Source of the DNA: an uncultured Burkholderiales bacterium
GTDB taxonomy: Bacteria > Pseudomonadota > Gammaproteobacteria > Burkholderiales > Eutrophovitaceae
Reading direction: 5' to 3'
Assembly (NCBI GenBank): GCA_951812315.1
Contig: CATOSA010000012.1
Coordinates: forward strand, 1-57,464
Length of the DNA stretch: 57,464 nt
Below are positions 1 through 9,498 of the stretch, piece by piece. How positions within the stretch are numbered: position 1 is the first letter of the stretch; every line of letters begins with the position of its first letter. The notes beneath the pieces are model-generated. The model was not told the DNA's origin and ran no database searches. It saw nothing but the letters and a program-made list of their open reading frames with translations. The translations under genes and the position numbers were made by a program.

Positions 1-177
1 CCAATCACCAGCGGAACGGATTCCCAGGGTGAGGTGAGTGTGCGCCTTTCCAAATCCGGCCAGGTCGTCAATGGTCATGGCGCCGATACAGATATTGTTG
101 TTGCATCTGCCAAAGCCTATCTGAACGCGTTGAATAAGCTTCACTCAGGTCAGGAGCGCCTCAATCCGCAGCTTTGA
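1..177 (+). CDS. leuA: 2-isopropylmalate synthase, C-terminal fragment
   Basis: The frame is open from the first base of the window and ends at a TGA at 175-177, so only the last 58 residues are present. The residues around [20 protein letters not shown] are the end of the LeuA C-terminal allosteric (leucine-binding) domain. The enzyme condenses acetyl-CoA with 2-oxoisovalerate in the first committed step of leucine synthesis in the cytoplasm. The catalytic TIM barrel lies outside the window. No clear terminator follows; 178-328 holds no gene or structure I can support. The identification rests on a very conserved tail and is firm despite the short length. Confidence 0.9.
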   Translation, partial: PITSGTDSQGEVSVRLSKSGQVVNGHGADTDIVVASAKAYLNALNKLHSGQERLNPQL

Positions 178-328
178 TAGATCGGTTCAAATAGTGCAGG
201 TCTAATAAAATAGAGCCCACAAGCAGCTAAGACCAAGCGGCACGGTTTCCGCAGCAGGACGTTCCGACGTCTCGCCGCGGGAAAAGTGCGCCCCGTGTCT
301 ATGCTCCTGGAAACTGGGCGAAGCCGTG

Positions 329-1633
329 ATGGGACAAAATGTAAGGGAGGAAGAACCGCAAGCGCATCGCATCGTTGGCGGCGGTGCGGGTGGCCTCGAA
401 CTGGCGACTCGCCTTGGCGAAACGCTCGGCCGTAAAGGCCTCGCAAGCATTACGCTCGTAGACTGTTCGCGCACCCACCTGTGGAAGCCGTTGTTGCATC
501 GTGTTGCCGCCGGCAGCATGGATCGCAACGATCATGATCTTCCCTACCTTGCGCAAGCCCGCTGGCATCGTTTTCGTTTTCAGCTGGGGCGAATGAAAGG
601 CCTGAGTCGTTCGCTTCGTGAAGTGCTCCTGTCCGAGGAGCTCGATGACGATGGCATCCAGATCATGCCGGAGCGGTCAATTGGCTATGACACACTGGTA
701 ATTGCAGTTGGCAGCCGCACAAATGATTTCGGTACGCCGGGCGCATCTCAATACGCGCTGTCACTCGACACCCCCGAAGACGCAAACCGGTTTCATTTAC
801 GCTTGCTCAACGCATGCTTGCGTGCCAACGCCGGGCCACAGCCGCTGTCTGAAGGGCAATTGCAGATTGCCATCATCGGCGCCGGCGCCACCGGCGTTGA
901 GCTCGCGGCAGAGTTGCATAACACCACTCGCGAACTGGTTGCTTTCGGGCCGGAGCATATTGAACCCGAGCGCGATCTCAAAGTTACGATGGTTGAAGCA
1001 GCACCGCGCATGCTTCCCGCATTGCCCGAGCGCTTGTCAGACGCCACGCAACGGTTGTTGGAGAAAATGCGCGTAAAGGTTCTGACCGGCGAGAGAGTGA
1101 CCCAAGTCAGCGCAGACGGTATTCGAACGTCGGATGGCCAGCATGTCCCCGCTGAACTTGTGGTGTGGGCGGCAGGCATCAAGGCCCCCGACTTTCTCGC
1201 AAACTTCGATGGCCTGGAGACGAACCGCTCCAATCAGCTTATTGTCGATCAGACCCTGCAGACGACGCGCGACAGAAACATATTTGCATTTGGCGACTGT
1301 TCAAGTTGTCTGTGGCCGGGACATGAAGCGCCGGTTCCGCCGCGTGCGCAGGCAGCTCATCAGCAAGCTTCCCATCTTACAAGGTCGCTCAAAAAGCATA
1401 TTCAGGGTAAGCCACTGGACGTCTGGGTGTATCGTGACTTTGGCTCTCTGGTATCGCTTGGCAAATACAGTACAGTCGGTAGTCTGATGATCGAAGGCTA
1501 TTTTGCGCGACTCATGTACCTGTCTCTTTACAAGACGCATGAGTACACGTTACATGGCTTTGCAAAAGTTCTTTTCGATACTCTGGCGAGGTTGATTGTT
1601 CGCCAGACCGAACCGCACGTAAAGCTTCATTGA
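329..1633 (+). CDS. ndh: Type II NADH dehydrogenase (NDH-2)
   Basis: A single-subunit, non-proton-pumping NADH:quinone oxidoreductase that feeds electrons to the respiratory quinone pool from the inner face of the membrane. Two dinucleotide-binding folds are visible: the N-terminal FAD motif IVGGGAGGLELATRLG and the central NADH motif IIGAGATGVELAAEL. The second FAD contact FAFGDC lies near residue 330. HLWKPLLH near residue 50 is a hallmark of E. coli-type Ndh, and the length (434 aa) equals that enzyme. A GTG at 326 directly precedes the chosen ATG and could equally be used; no strong Shine-Dalgarno decides between them. The stop overlaps a possible TTG start of the next gene. Confidence 0.9.
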   Translation: MGQNVREEEPQAHRIVGGGAGGLELATRLGETLGRKGLASITLVDCSRTHLWKPLLHRVAAGSMDRNDHDLPYLAQARWHRFRFQLGRMKGLSRSLREVLLSEELDDDGIQIMPERSIGYDTLVIAVGSRTNDFGTPGASQYALSLDTPEDANRFHLRLLNACLRANAGPQPLSEGQLQIAIIGAGATGVELAAELHNTTRELVAFGPEHIEPERDLKVTMVEAAPRMLPALPERLSDATQRLLEKMRVKVLTGERVTQVSADGIRTSDGQHVPAELVVWAAGIKAPDFLANFDGLETNRSNQLIVDQTLQTTRDRNIFAFGDCSSCLWPGHEAPVPPRAQAAHQQASHLTRSLKKHIQGKPLDVWVYRDFGSLVSLGKYSTVGSLMIEGYFARLMYLSLYKTHEYTLHGFAKVLFDTLARLIVRQTEPHVKLH

Positions 1634-1641
1634 ATCAGGCT

Positions 1642-3153
1642 ATGTCCAGACCACGTCCGCAAGTGTGCAACTCCCGATTTGCGACCTGGCCGTGCGCAGC
1701 CGCGCTGTTTTTCACAGTAGTTATCGCGGGGTGTGGCGGATACCTTGCCTATGAGCCTGCTGACCCCGAACAGGATGCGGCGCCGACCAGTTTCATGAAT
1801 CGGAGCAGTGACGACGGTACGCTTGCCGAACTGGTGAAGGCCAGCGGCTACCCGGGCAAATGGCCGCCTGATCCGTGGCGCCTCGATACGCTTACGTTGA
1901 CTGCGCTGTACTTCAATCCGGAACTGGATGTTGCCCGGGCGCAAGCCTTTGCTGCGCAATCGGAGCTTGCCATTGCCGCACGGCGCTCTCCGACCACGGT
2001 GAAGCTCCTGACCGAGCATCACGACCGAATCGACGGTAGCAGTCCCTGGAGCATGGGCATTGCGATTGAGCTGCCTGTTGGTACGCGCGCGCGGCGCGAA
2101 GCCCGGCTGGAGAAAGCCGAATTGCTTGCCGATGCCGCAGAGATTGAGATCGCCTCCGCTGCGTGGCGCGTGCGTAGTGCGGTTCGCGACGCCCTGATCG
2201 ACCTTATCAGTTCCAGCCAGAGAAAACGTGTTCTTCGCCAGCGACTGCTGATCCAGCGGCAGATGGAGCAACTCGTGCAACGGCGCGTCGAAGCTGGCAT
2301 GTTGTCCTCCCGTGACCTCGGGATGGAGCGCATTGCAGTGGCCGGGATCGAGGCGGCAATCGCACTCGAGGACACGCGCTACGCGAACGCGCGCGGTGAT
2401 CTTGCGCGTGCACTGGGATTGCCTCTGGAGATCGTTCAATCGTTGCGCGTTGCCAACGATGCCCTCATCGACAATGTAAAGGTTCCCGATCCGGCCGAGG
2501 CACGATATAGCGCGCTGCACAACCGGCTCGATATACATACGCGGTTGCTTGAATTCGGCGTGGCAGACGCAGAGGTGAGACTTGCGGTAGCAGAACAATA
2601 CCCGACGATTTCACTCACGCCAGGCTACATATGGGATCAGGCTGACGATCTGTGGTTTTTGCTGGTCGACCTGGCCTTGCCCGACGCCGCCAAAGACGCT
2701 GTCCGGGTAGCCGAAGCCAGGCGTAGAACTACGGCCAGCAGATTCACCGCGTTGCAAATTGGCGTTATTGGCGAAGTCGAACAGGCAGGCGATGTTCTGC
2801 GTGTCACCCAGGCGCGCCTTAGGGCGGTTGGTGAAATGGCCAGGCTTTCACGATCCCAGTTCAACAGGGCCCGCCGGTTCTTTGAAACCGGCGGTGGCGA
2901 CAGGGTCAGACTGGTCGCGGCGCGCCTTGCCGACGCGCAGGCGCGACAGCATCTGCTCGATGCGCAGGAAGCGTGGCGAAAATCTATCGCACGATTCGAG
3001 GATGTGACCCAGTATCCGTATTTAAGCGACTTCCTGAAACTGCCGGACCGCCTGGAAACAGCCAGGAAGGCTGATTCGAGAGATACTGATTCAGGAGATG
3101 CTGCTTCGAGAGAGACTGTATTTAGAGAGGCGATAGCCGGGGCAAGAATATGA
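1642..3153 (+). CDS. TolC/CusC-type outer-membrane efflux lipoprotein
   Basis: Outer-membrane factor of a tripartite efflux system, forming the trans-periplasmic exit duct. From the ATG at 1642 the protein has 503 residues, a short hydrophobic signal and the lipobox VIAGC with Cys31, so it is probably lipid-anchored like CusC or OprM. Long Ala/Arg/Glu-rich helices such as the stretch around residues 100-300 match the coiled-coil repeats of the family. A TTG start at 1630 would overlap the ndh stop; the ATG is preferred. Its 3' end overlaps the adaptor gene by four bases (ATGA), so translation is coupled. The C-terminus is Asp/Ser-rich and not conserved. The substrate cannot be read from this subunit. 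Confidence 0.82.
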   Translation: MSRPRPQVCNSRFATWPCAAALFFTVVIAGCGGYLAYEPADPEQDAAPTSFMNRSSDDGTLAELVKASGYPGKWPPDPWRLDTLTLTALYFNPELDVARAQAFAAQSELAIAARRSPTTVKLLTEHHDRIDGSSPWSMGIAIELPVGTRARREARLEKAELLADAAEIEIASAAWRVRSAVRDALIDLISSSQRKRVLRQRLLIQRQMEQLVQRRVEAGMLSSRDLGMERIAVAGIEAAIALEDTRYANARGDLARALGLPLEIVQSLRVANDALIDNVKVPDPAEARYSALHNRLDIHTRLLEFGVADAEVRLAVAEQYPTISLTPGYIWDQADDLWFLLVDLALPDAAKDAVRVAEARRRTTASRFTALQIGVIGEVEQAGDVLRVTQARLRAVGEMARLSRSQFNRARRFFETGGGDRVRLVAARLADAQARQHLLDAQEAWRKSIARFEDVTQYPYLSDFLKLPDRLETARKADSRDTDSGDAASRETVFREAIAGARI

Positions 3154-4214
3154 AACTCACTGCACGCGACATCATCATCGCTGTGATGGCCATCGTGATT
3201 GCTGCGTTGGCGTGGACTCTGATCTACGTGTCGCGCGACGAGCTGAGCATTCATGGTGAAGAGTACGAAGAAGAGATCGAAATTGACACCAGCGCGACTG
3301 TCGAGAATGGCCGCGCGATCGTGCGCGTAGACACCGAAAGCCAGGCAGCGAGCGGCATTCGTGTTGCGCCGTTGTATGCCGCCCAGAATGAAACGTCGGT
3401 TCAGGTCTACGGCAGTGTGGTCGACGTCAATTCGCTACTCGATTTGCGTGGCCAGTTTCTGGCCGCAGCCGGCGAAGAGCGGGCGATGCGTGCGTCGGTT
3501 GAAGCGGCAAAAGTGGAATTTCTCCGCGCGCAAAAGCTCTATCAGGACGACCGGAATATATCGGAACAGGCAATGCGTTCGGTCGAAAGCCGCTACCGGG
3601 TTGCACAAGCGCGTCTGGTTTCCGCCGAGGCCGCCGTGTCCGTACTCGCCGACACATTGCGCAGTTCGTGGGGACCAGTCGTGGGGAGATGGGCGATGAA
3701 GCCGGACTCGGCTTCGTTGCAGTTATTGCTCGAGCGCGAAACAAGACTGGTGCGGTTGGTCTTCCCGCATGAGCTTCCGCGCAGCGCTGCGCCCGAGGAC
3801 ATACTGGTTGCGCCAGTATCCCTGGGCGGTAAACAGGTCAAGGCGCGTTTCATATCTGCGTCGCACCAGGGCAGTACTGTGCTTCCGGGCAAGACCTATT
3901 TCTACCTGGTGGACGGGTCGGATTTGCGTGCGGGCACCCGGGTGGTGGCGAGAATACGCACTGGCGGCGAGCTGCGCGACGGCATCGTCGTGCCGAACGA
4001 GGCAGTGGTCTGGCATGCCGGAAAGGCGTGGGTCTACGTCGTGCAGGATTCGGTAACCTTCGCGCGCTACGAGATTTCAACAGCGAACGAACTGTACGAC
4101 GGATGGTTCCAGAGCGGCCTGCTTCAGGCCGAAGAGCAGGTTGTCGTCAGCGGTGCGCAGTTGCTGCTTTCTGAAGAGCTGAAGTTTCAGATCCGCAATG
4201 AAAACGAAGACTGA
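3150..4214 (+). CDS. RND efflux periplasmic adaptor (HlyD/CusB-like)
   Basis: Membrane-fusion protein linking the inner-membrane pump encoded downstream to the outer-membrane factor encoded upstream. One N-terminal hydrophobic segment (about residues 8-27) anchors it in the inner membrane. An acidic linker (EEYEEEIEID) follows, then a beta-barrel/lipoyl region interrupted by an alpha-helical hairpin near residues 110-165 (AAKVEFLRAQKLYQDDRNIS region). The C-terminal membrane-proximal domain contains IVVPNEAVVWHAGKAWVYVV, typical of CusB/CzcB adaptors. At 354 aa it is of normal length. It overlaps the previous gene by four bases, and an 89-bp gap precedes the pump gene. No Met/His-rich metal-binding tail is visible. 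Confidence 0.82.
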   Translation: MKLTARDIIIAVMAIVIAALAWTLIYVSRDELSIHGEEYEEEIEIDTSATVENGRAIVRVDTESQAASGIRVAPLYAAQNETSVQVYGSVVDVNSLLDLRGQFLAAAGEERAMRASVEAAKVEFLRAQKLYQDDRNISEQAMRSVESRYRVAQARLVSAEAAVSVLADTLRSSWGPVVGRWAMKPDSASLQLLLERETRLVRLVFPHELPRSAAPEDILVAPVSLGGKQVKARFISASHQGSTVLPGKTYFYLVDGSDLRAGTRVVARIRTGGELRDGIVVPNEAVVWHAGKAWVYVVQDSVTFARYEISTANELYDGWFQSGLLQAEEQVVVSGAQLLLSEELKFQIRNENED

Positions 4215-4303
4215 AAATTGTTAGCCGCTCTGAACACGACTCGAATCCTGCCGGGCCCGTCAACCGGGAGGTGCCGTTGATCCAGCGCCACTGAGACTAA
4301 ATC

Positions 4304-7300
4304 ATGATTGCGAGTCTCGTCCGATTTTCGATTCGTTACGCCGGCGTCGTCGTCGTGGCGGCGGCGACCATTGTTGCCTACGGCATGTACACGTTGTCGC
4401 GTGCGAATCTCGATGTGTTTCCGGAATTCTCGCCCAGCCAGGTGGTTTTGCAGATTGAAGCCCCCGGACTGTCCGCCGAGGTGGTGGAAAAACTGGTCAC
4501 CCAGCCGATTGAGAATGCGCTCGCGGGTGTTCCGCGGCTCGATGGCATTCGCTCCCAGTCAATTCCCGGCTTATCCGTCGTCACCGTAATCTTTGAGGAC
4601 GGCACCGATACCTACCGAAATCGCCAGGTAGTCAGTGAGCGTCTGTCCGCGCTCGCGACGCAAATGCCCGAAGGTGTCGCCGCGCCTACGATGACTCCGC
4701 TGACGTCGTCGGCCAGCACTGTACTTGGCATTGGGTTTACGTCCGATACGCGGTCGTTGATGGAGCTCCGCACGCTTGCAGACTGGACCGTACGGCCACA
4801 CTTGCTGGCGGTTCCCGGTGTTGCCGAGATCAACGTGTTTGGCGGCGAAGTGCGGCAGTGGCAGATTCAGGTTGACCAGCAGAAGTTGCGGCAATACAAG
4901 CTGTCACTGGAAGAGGTCGTTGAAGCCGCGGGTGAGGTGACCGGCATGGCTGGTACCGGATTCGTCAAGACGCCCAACCAGCACATCATTATCCAGACCG
5001 AATCACAGCCAAATGTCATTGCCGATATCGGGCGTGTCGCAATTGCATACCGCGGCGGCCAGGCTGTTCGTCTCTCCGACGTCGCGCAGATTGTCGAGGG
5101 TGCGGCGCCGTCGATCAGCGCATCGGCCATTGACACAGTCCCCGGCGTATTTCTGATGATTCAGGGGCAACTCGGTGCCAATACCCACGCAGTAACGAAG
5201 GATCTCGAACGCGCACTCGCAGAACTGGAGCCATTGTTCGCGTCCGAAGAAGTGACTTTGCATCCGCGCCTGTTTCGCCCGGCCAACTTTATCGAAACTG
5301 CGGTGCGCAATGTGCAGCACGACGTGCTGATCGGGTCGTCTCTGGTCGTGCTCGTGTTGTTTCTGTTTCTGTACAACAGCAGAACGGCCTTTATCTGCAC
5401 GCTGGCAATGCCGGTTTCGCTGCTCTCGGCGGTGGTGGTGCTCGACTACATGGGCGTCGCGCTCAACGTGATGGTTCTCGGCGGATTGGCGATCGCGCTC
5501 GGCGAAGTGGTGGACGATGCCATTATCGATACCGAGAATATATTCAGACGATTGCGGCTCAATCGCATTGCGAAGGTGCCGCGCAGCATCGAAAGCGTCG
5601 TGCTGGACGCGTCAGTCGAAGTCCGGAGCTCGGTCGTCTACGCGACATTTATCGTGGCGCTGGTGTTCGTCCCGCTGCTCACGCTGTCCGGAATCGCCGG
5701 CAAGTTGTTCGCGCCGCTTGGCCTCGCATACATCTTCTCCATCCTGGCTTCGCTTGTCACTGCCGTCACGTTGACGCCGGCATTGTGTTATCTGCTGCTG
5801 GCGCGGCGTGAGCTATCGGCCGATGATCCTCCTGCCGTCCGCTATCTGCGGCCGCGTTATCTGGCGTTGTTAAGACGTTTCGAACGTTACCCGGGCCGCA
5901 ATATTGGCGTGACGTTCGCGATGATCGCGGCAGGCATCGGCATTCTTCCGCTATTCACCGGCGAGTTCATTCCGGCCTTGCGCGAGGGCCATTACATCGT
6001 TCACATGACCGCAGTTCCTGGAACGTCCGAGTCCGAATCGCTGCGTCTTGGCAATCGCGTATCGAGTGCCATCGGTTCCATCGAAGGCGTGCAGTCCGTG
6101 GCCCAGTGGGTAGGCCGTTCCAAGAATGGCGCCGACACTTTTGGTACCCACTACAGCGAATTTGAAGTCGAGATCGGTGCATTGGCCGGAAAGGAGCAAA
6201 CGCGCATTCTGCGTGAGATACGGGAAGTATTGTCCGGAGAACGCGGGGCGACATTTCCCGGCGTTTCGTTTGGCGTGAACACTTTTCTGACCGAGCGCAT
6301 TGAGGAAACCATTACCGGTTTCGCAGCACCTCTGGTCGTAACCTTGTACGGTGCCGATCTCGATTCGCTCGACCGTGACGCGCTTGCGGTTGCTTCTGCA
6401 TTGTCGAGCGTGCCTGGCGCCGTCGACGTTCAGCTACAGGCGCCGCCGGGTACGCCGCAACTTACCGTTCGTCTGCGCCATGCTCGCATCGCAGCGCTGG
6501 GACTCACGCCGCTACAAGTCTTACGTGCCGTCAGTACCGCCTACGAGGGTGCGACGGTTGGCCAGGTTTACAGGGGCACGCAGGTGATTGAACTGGTCGT
6601 GTTGCTGGAGCCACAGGCGCGCAACAACATTGCCGGTGTCGGTGGACTTTTGCTGCGCAATCCCGACGGCCGCATTGTCCGGCTCGACGAGGTTGCCGAT
6701 GTCCGGGTTACCGGTGGGCGTTACAAGGTGCTTCATTATGGTGGGCGGCGTATCCAGACGGTGACCGCTAACTTCACAGGACGTGACCTGGGCGCGTTCG
6801 AGCGCCAGGCGCGCGCCGTCATCGGCGAGCGCGTGCGCGTTTCCGACGGAAACTACATGGTGTTCTCCAGCACCGCTGAATCGCAGCGCCAGGCGCGCGT
6901 CGATCTGATCGTCCACTCACTTCTTGCGGGAATTGGCGTATTTCTGTTGCTCTACATTGCGTTCAACCGGCTTCACAACCTGATTATCACTTTCCTGAAC
7001 CTTCCGTTCGCGCTCATTGGTGGTGTTATCGCGGTGCTTGCGACCGGTGGCTGGTTGTCACTGGGTTCACTGGTCGGTTTTGTGACCCTGTTCGGAATCA
7101 CGTTGCGCAACTCGATCATGCTTGTATCGCACTACCAGCATCTGGTCGAAGTAGAAAACGAAACCTGGGGTCTGGAGACAGCCATGCGTGGTGCGGCCGA
7201 GCGCTTGCCATCAATCTTGATGACGGCGCTGGTCACGGGGTTGGGGCTGATGCCGCTCGCACTCGGGACTGGCGAGCCGGGCCGGGAAATCGAAGGACCG

Positions 7301-7408
7301 ATGGCGACCATCATTGTCGGTGGGCTCGCTACCTCGACGCTTCTGAATTTACTGGTGTTGCCGACGATTTTGCTGCACTTCGGAAAGTTCGAGAAATCGC
7401 GTTTCTAG
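4304..7408 (+). CDS. RND efflux pump, CzcA/CusA (HME-like) family
   Basis: Twelve-TM proton-driven inner-membrane exporter of 1034 aa, the usual RND length, with two large periplasmic loops. The TM4 motif GEVVDDAIIDTENIFRR starts at residue 400, placing the acidic proton-relay residues at D404, D405 and E411; this form is typical of the CzcA/CusA branch and unlike the GLVVDDAI motif of drug pumps. The N-terminal Porter motifs LDVFPEFSPSQV and GLSAEVVEKLVTQPIENAL also fit this branch. It is the third gene of an outer-membrane factor-adaptor-pump operon. Many such proteins are predicted cation exporters, but the methionine pathway of CusA cannot be confirmed by eye, so the substrate is open. 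Confidence 0.85.
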   Translation: MIASLVRFSIRYAGVVVVAAATIVAYGMYTLSRANLDVFPEFSPSQVVLQIEAPGLSAEVVEKLVTQPIENALAGVPRLDGIRSQSIPGLSVVTVIFEDGTDTYRNRQVVSERLSALATQMPEGVAAPTMTPLTSSASTVLGIGFTSDTRSLMELRTLADWTVRPHLLAVPGVAEINVFGGEVRQWQIQVDQQKLRQYKLSLEEVVEAAGEVTGMAGTGFVKTPNQHIIIQTESQPNVIADIGRVAIAYRGGQAVRLSDVAQIVEGAAPSISASAIDTVPGVFLMIQGQLGANTHAVTKDLERALAELEPLFASEEVTLHPRLFRPANFIETAVRNVQHDVLIGSSLVVLVLFLFLYNSRTAFICTLAMPVSLLSAVVVLDYMGVALNVMVLGGLAIALGEVVDDAIIDTENIFRRLRLNRIAKVPRSIESVVLDASVEVRSSVVYATFIVALVFVPLLTLSGIAGKLFAPLGLAYIFSILASLVTAVTLTPALCYLLLARRELSADDPPAVRYLRPRYLALLRRFERYPGRNIGVTFAMIAAGIGILPLFTGEFIPALREGHYIVHMTAVPGTSESESLRLGNRVSSAIGSIEGVQSVAQWVGRSKNGADTFGTHYSEFEVEIGALAGKEQTRILREIREVLSGERGATFPGVSFGVNTFLTERIEETITGFAAPLVVTLYGADLDSLDRDALAVASALSSVPGAVDVQLQAPPGTPQLTVRLRHARIAALGLTPLQVLRAVSTAYEGATVGQVYRGTQVIELVVLLEPQARNNIAGVGGLLLRNPDGRIVRLDEVADVRVTGGRYKVLHYGGRRIQTVTANFTGRDLGAFERQARAVIGERVRVSDGNYMVFSSTAESQRQARVDLIVHSLLAGIGVFLLLYIAFNRLHNLIITFLNLPFALIGGVIAVLATGGWLSLGSLVGFVTLFGITLRNSIMLVSHYQHLVEVENETWGLETAMRGAAERLPSILMTALVTGLGLMPLALGTGEPGREIEGPMATIIVGGLATSTLLNLLVLPTILLHFGKFEKSRF

Positions 7409-7562
7409 AAATGTTACGCCGCGTACCGGAAGCACTCGTGGGCGCTGTTACACTTGGAATGTACACGGGTCCTGATGCAATTGATCCTGATCCTGGATTC
7501 GAAAACTCTTTTAAATCGCTGAATCTAAATAACTCAATCGCTAAAAATATCTGGAGCGGCTA

Positions 7563-7940
7563 ATGGCCACCGTCGAACTGACTGATCAAAATTTTGAAGA
7601 AACAATTACCAACAACGACATCGTGGTGGTAGATTTCTGGGCGCGCTGGTGTGCACCATGCCGTACTTTCGCGCCCACCTATGAAGCGGCGTCCGAGAAG
7701 TATCCCGACGTCGTGTTCGGAAAAGTTGACACTGAAGCACAGACCGAACTCGCCGGTCGCTTCGAGATTCGTTCCATCCCCACCCTGATGCTGGTCCGGG
7801 AAAAGGTCATTCTCTATTCGAAGCCAGGAGCAGTGCCGGCGCAGGCCTTCGAGTCATTGCTCGACCGCATGCTGGCCGTGGATATGAACCAGGTAAGATC
7901 AGAGATCGCGGAAGCAGAGGCAGAAGCCTCGAAAAGCTGA
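7563..7940 (+). CDS. trxA: Thioredoxin
   Basis: Small cytoplasmic disulfide reductase of 125 aa. The active site W29-C30-A31-P32-C33 lies after VVVDFWAR, and the cis-proline is P73 in RSIPTLML, both as in canonical thioredoxins. The C-terminus carries an extra Ala/Glu-rich helix (about residues 110-125) beyond the standard fold. It is preceded by an AT-rich leader (about 7490-7560) and a GGAG just ahead of the ATG. The gene sits between two RND systems on the same strand but is separated from both by more than 150 bp, so it is probably a separate transcript. Function is certain at family level; the specific partner is not known. Confidence 0.9.
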   Translation: MATVELTDQNFEETITNNDIVVVDFWARWCAPCRTFAPTYEAASEKYPDVVFGKVDTEAQTELAGRFEIRSIPTLMLVREKVILYSKPGAVPAQAFESLLDRMLAVDMNQVRSEIAEAEAEASKS

Positions 7941-7984
7941 CAGACCGTGGATTGACAGACCGTGGATTGACACGCCGGGATTGA
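7941..7984 (+). repeat. Three tandem ~15-bp repeats after trxA
   Basis: Directly behind the thioredoxin stop codon the unit CAGACCGTGGATTGA occurs twice perfectly (7941-7955, 7956-7970), followed by a 14-base degenerate third copy (7971-7984, CACGCCGGGATTGA). Each unit ends with TGA, and the true stop codon lies at the boundary of the first copy, so the array looks like slippage duplication of the gene's 3' end. Confidence 0.85.
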
Positions 7985-8298
7985 CACAACACGGCTTGTC
8001 CGCTCCGTCGGCAGGCCGCCTGTCTGACGATCGCAACTGCCGTTCGCGCCGTGTTGATGCCGCCTGTAGCGCTTTGACCCGGGTCACTTGAGATGGCATG
8101 GGCCGTTAGCTATGTTGCAGGTGCATATTTTCGTAGCCGGTCCTGCGAAAGTCGTTTAAAATTAGTACAAAATAAATGATCCGCCAGTCAGATAGTGCGC
8201 GGTCCGTCGTCCAGGACGAACATGGAGGACAGCAAAAATAAGCCAGCCTGTGCAGCGCACCGAGCTGGCAATTTTTTCTTAACTGGACCGTCTTTTAA
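7985..8298. other. Non-coding gap between trxA and the second RND system
   Basis: Together with the tandem repeats this forms a gap of about 358 bp. An AT-rich stretch at about 8150-8180 could hold a promoter for the downstream efflux operon, but no convincing -35/-10 pair is visible. A terminator-like hairpin (8242-8277) lies at its distal end. No protein-coding gene with recognisable content is seen. Confidence 0.5.
8242..8277 (+). terminator. Terminator/attenuator-like hairpin in the leader of the second RND operon
   Basis: GCCAGC (8242-8247) pairs with GCTGGC (8264-8269), with an inner GTGC/GCAC stem, followed by AATTTTTT ending at 8277. The structure is Rho-independent-terminator-like yet lies only about 20 bases upstream of the GTG start of the adaptor gene. 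It could end trxA-side transcription or act as an attenuator. Confidence 0.55.
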
Positions 8299-9471
8299 GT
8301 GTCCGGAAAGCTTGCAAGAGGTATCCCCTTGTCCAGATTTAGCACCTCTTTAATCGCCCTGGCGGCGTCGATTACTACCGGACTCGTATCGGGCTGTAGT
8401 TCCGAACCTGAGACCACCGGAAAGGCTGCAAAGCCTGCCGCGATCAAAGCGGCTAGTCCTCCAAAACCCAGAGGCTTGCCCGTCAAGGCGGAAATCGTCC
8501 AGGTCGGTGATGTCGTCGATGAAGTCACAGCGGTGGGATCATTGCTCGCCGATGAGTCGGTCATTATCCGGCCGGAAATAGACGGACGTATCGTCGCCCT
8601 GCATTTTCAAGAGGGTCAGGCGGTTGCCAAAGGGCAGAAGTTGGTCACGATCGACGCCAGTGAATTCAAGGCGCAGTTAGCCGCTGCCAATGCTGATCTG
8701 CGTACCGAGAAACAGCGCCACACCCGTGCCAAGGAATTGTTCCTGCAAAAATTCATTACCAAGGAAGCGCTTGAAATACAAGCCGGCACAGTCGATCGTC
8801 ATCAGGCGCGTGTTCAGGAAGTGCAGACAAGGGTGGACAAGGCAGTCATATCGGCACCATTTGAAGGCATCGTCGGACTGCGGGAAATCAGTCCCGGTGC
8901 GTACGTCAAAGCAGGGGATGACATCGTTCGTCTCGAGAATCTGAATTCGATCAAGGTCGACTTTCGCATCCCCGAGGTTTACATGGCGAAGGTAGGCCGT
9001 GACCAGGCAGTGGTCCTCGGCGTGGACGCTTTCCCGGGCGAAGTGTTCCTGGGCCGGGTATACGCCGTTCAGCCGGTGGTCGAGCAGGAGACCCGGACCG
9101 CATTGATGCGTGCGCGCATACCCAACGAGGGGCATCGGCTCATGCCGGGCATGTTCGTTCGTGTCGCGCTAACACTGTCTACGCGATCGAACGCGATCAC
9201 AGTTCCCGAGCAGGCGCTGTGGCCGCAGGGCAAGGATAACTTCGTATTTCGGGTAGTTGACGGCAAGGTCTCTCTCACCAAAGTCGAGATTGGCAAACGC
9301 GGTCCCGGCCATGTCGAAATCAGGCAGGGCTTGTCGGCCGGCGATATGGTTGTTACCGAAGGACAGATCAAACTGCGCGACGGCGCACCGGTCATGGTCA
9401 TGGGCGCACCGCCTGCCGGACCTGGCGGACAAAGTAAGCAGTCAGCCAAGAAAGACCAGAAGTCTGGTTGA
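8299..9471 (+). CDS. RND efflux periplasmic adaptor lipoprotein (AcrA/MexA-like)
   Basis: Membrane-fusion protein for the HAE1-type pump encoded next. It has an N-terminal signal and lipobox (LVSGC), so it is probably lipid-anchored. A lipoyl half-motif surrounds VIIRPEIDGRIVALHFQEGQ, an alpha-hairpin spans roughly residues 115-170, the second lipoyl half is KAVISAPFEGIVGLREIS, and the C-terminal region contains ITVPEQALW. From the GTG at 8299 the protein has 390 aa, normal for the family. An in-frame TTG at 8329 is an alternative that gives a shorter, more typical signal peptide. The C-terminal tail is Lys/Gly-rich and disordered. It lies 27 bp from the pump gene, clearly in one operon. Confidence 0.82.
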   Translation: MSGKLARGIPLSRFSTSLIALAASITTGLVSGCSSEPETTGKAAKPAAIKAASPPKPRGLPVKAEIVQVGDVVDEVTAVGSLLADESVIIRPEIDGRIVALHFQEGQAVAKGQKLVTIDASEFKAQLAAANADLRTEKQRHTRAKELFLQKFITKEALEIQAGTVDRHQARVQEVQTRVDKAVISAPFEGIVGLREISPGAYVKAGDDIVRLENLNSIKVDFRIPEVYMAKVGRDQAVVLGVDAFPGEVFLGRVYAVQPVVEQETRTALMRARIPNEGHRLMPGMFVRVALTLSTRSNAITVPEQALWPQGKDNFVFRVVDGKVSLTKVEIGKRGPGHVEIRQGLSAGDMVVTEGQIKLRDGAPVMVMGAPPAGPGGQSKQSAKKDQKSG

Positions 9472-9498
9472 CGCACCAGGCTTTCGAGGAGGTTTGCA

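Noticed and set aside
1627..2598. 323-residue open frame on the minus strand
   Set aside because: It is antisense to the outer-membrane factor gene, which has clear family features; the antisense frame does not.
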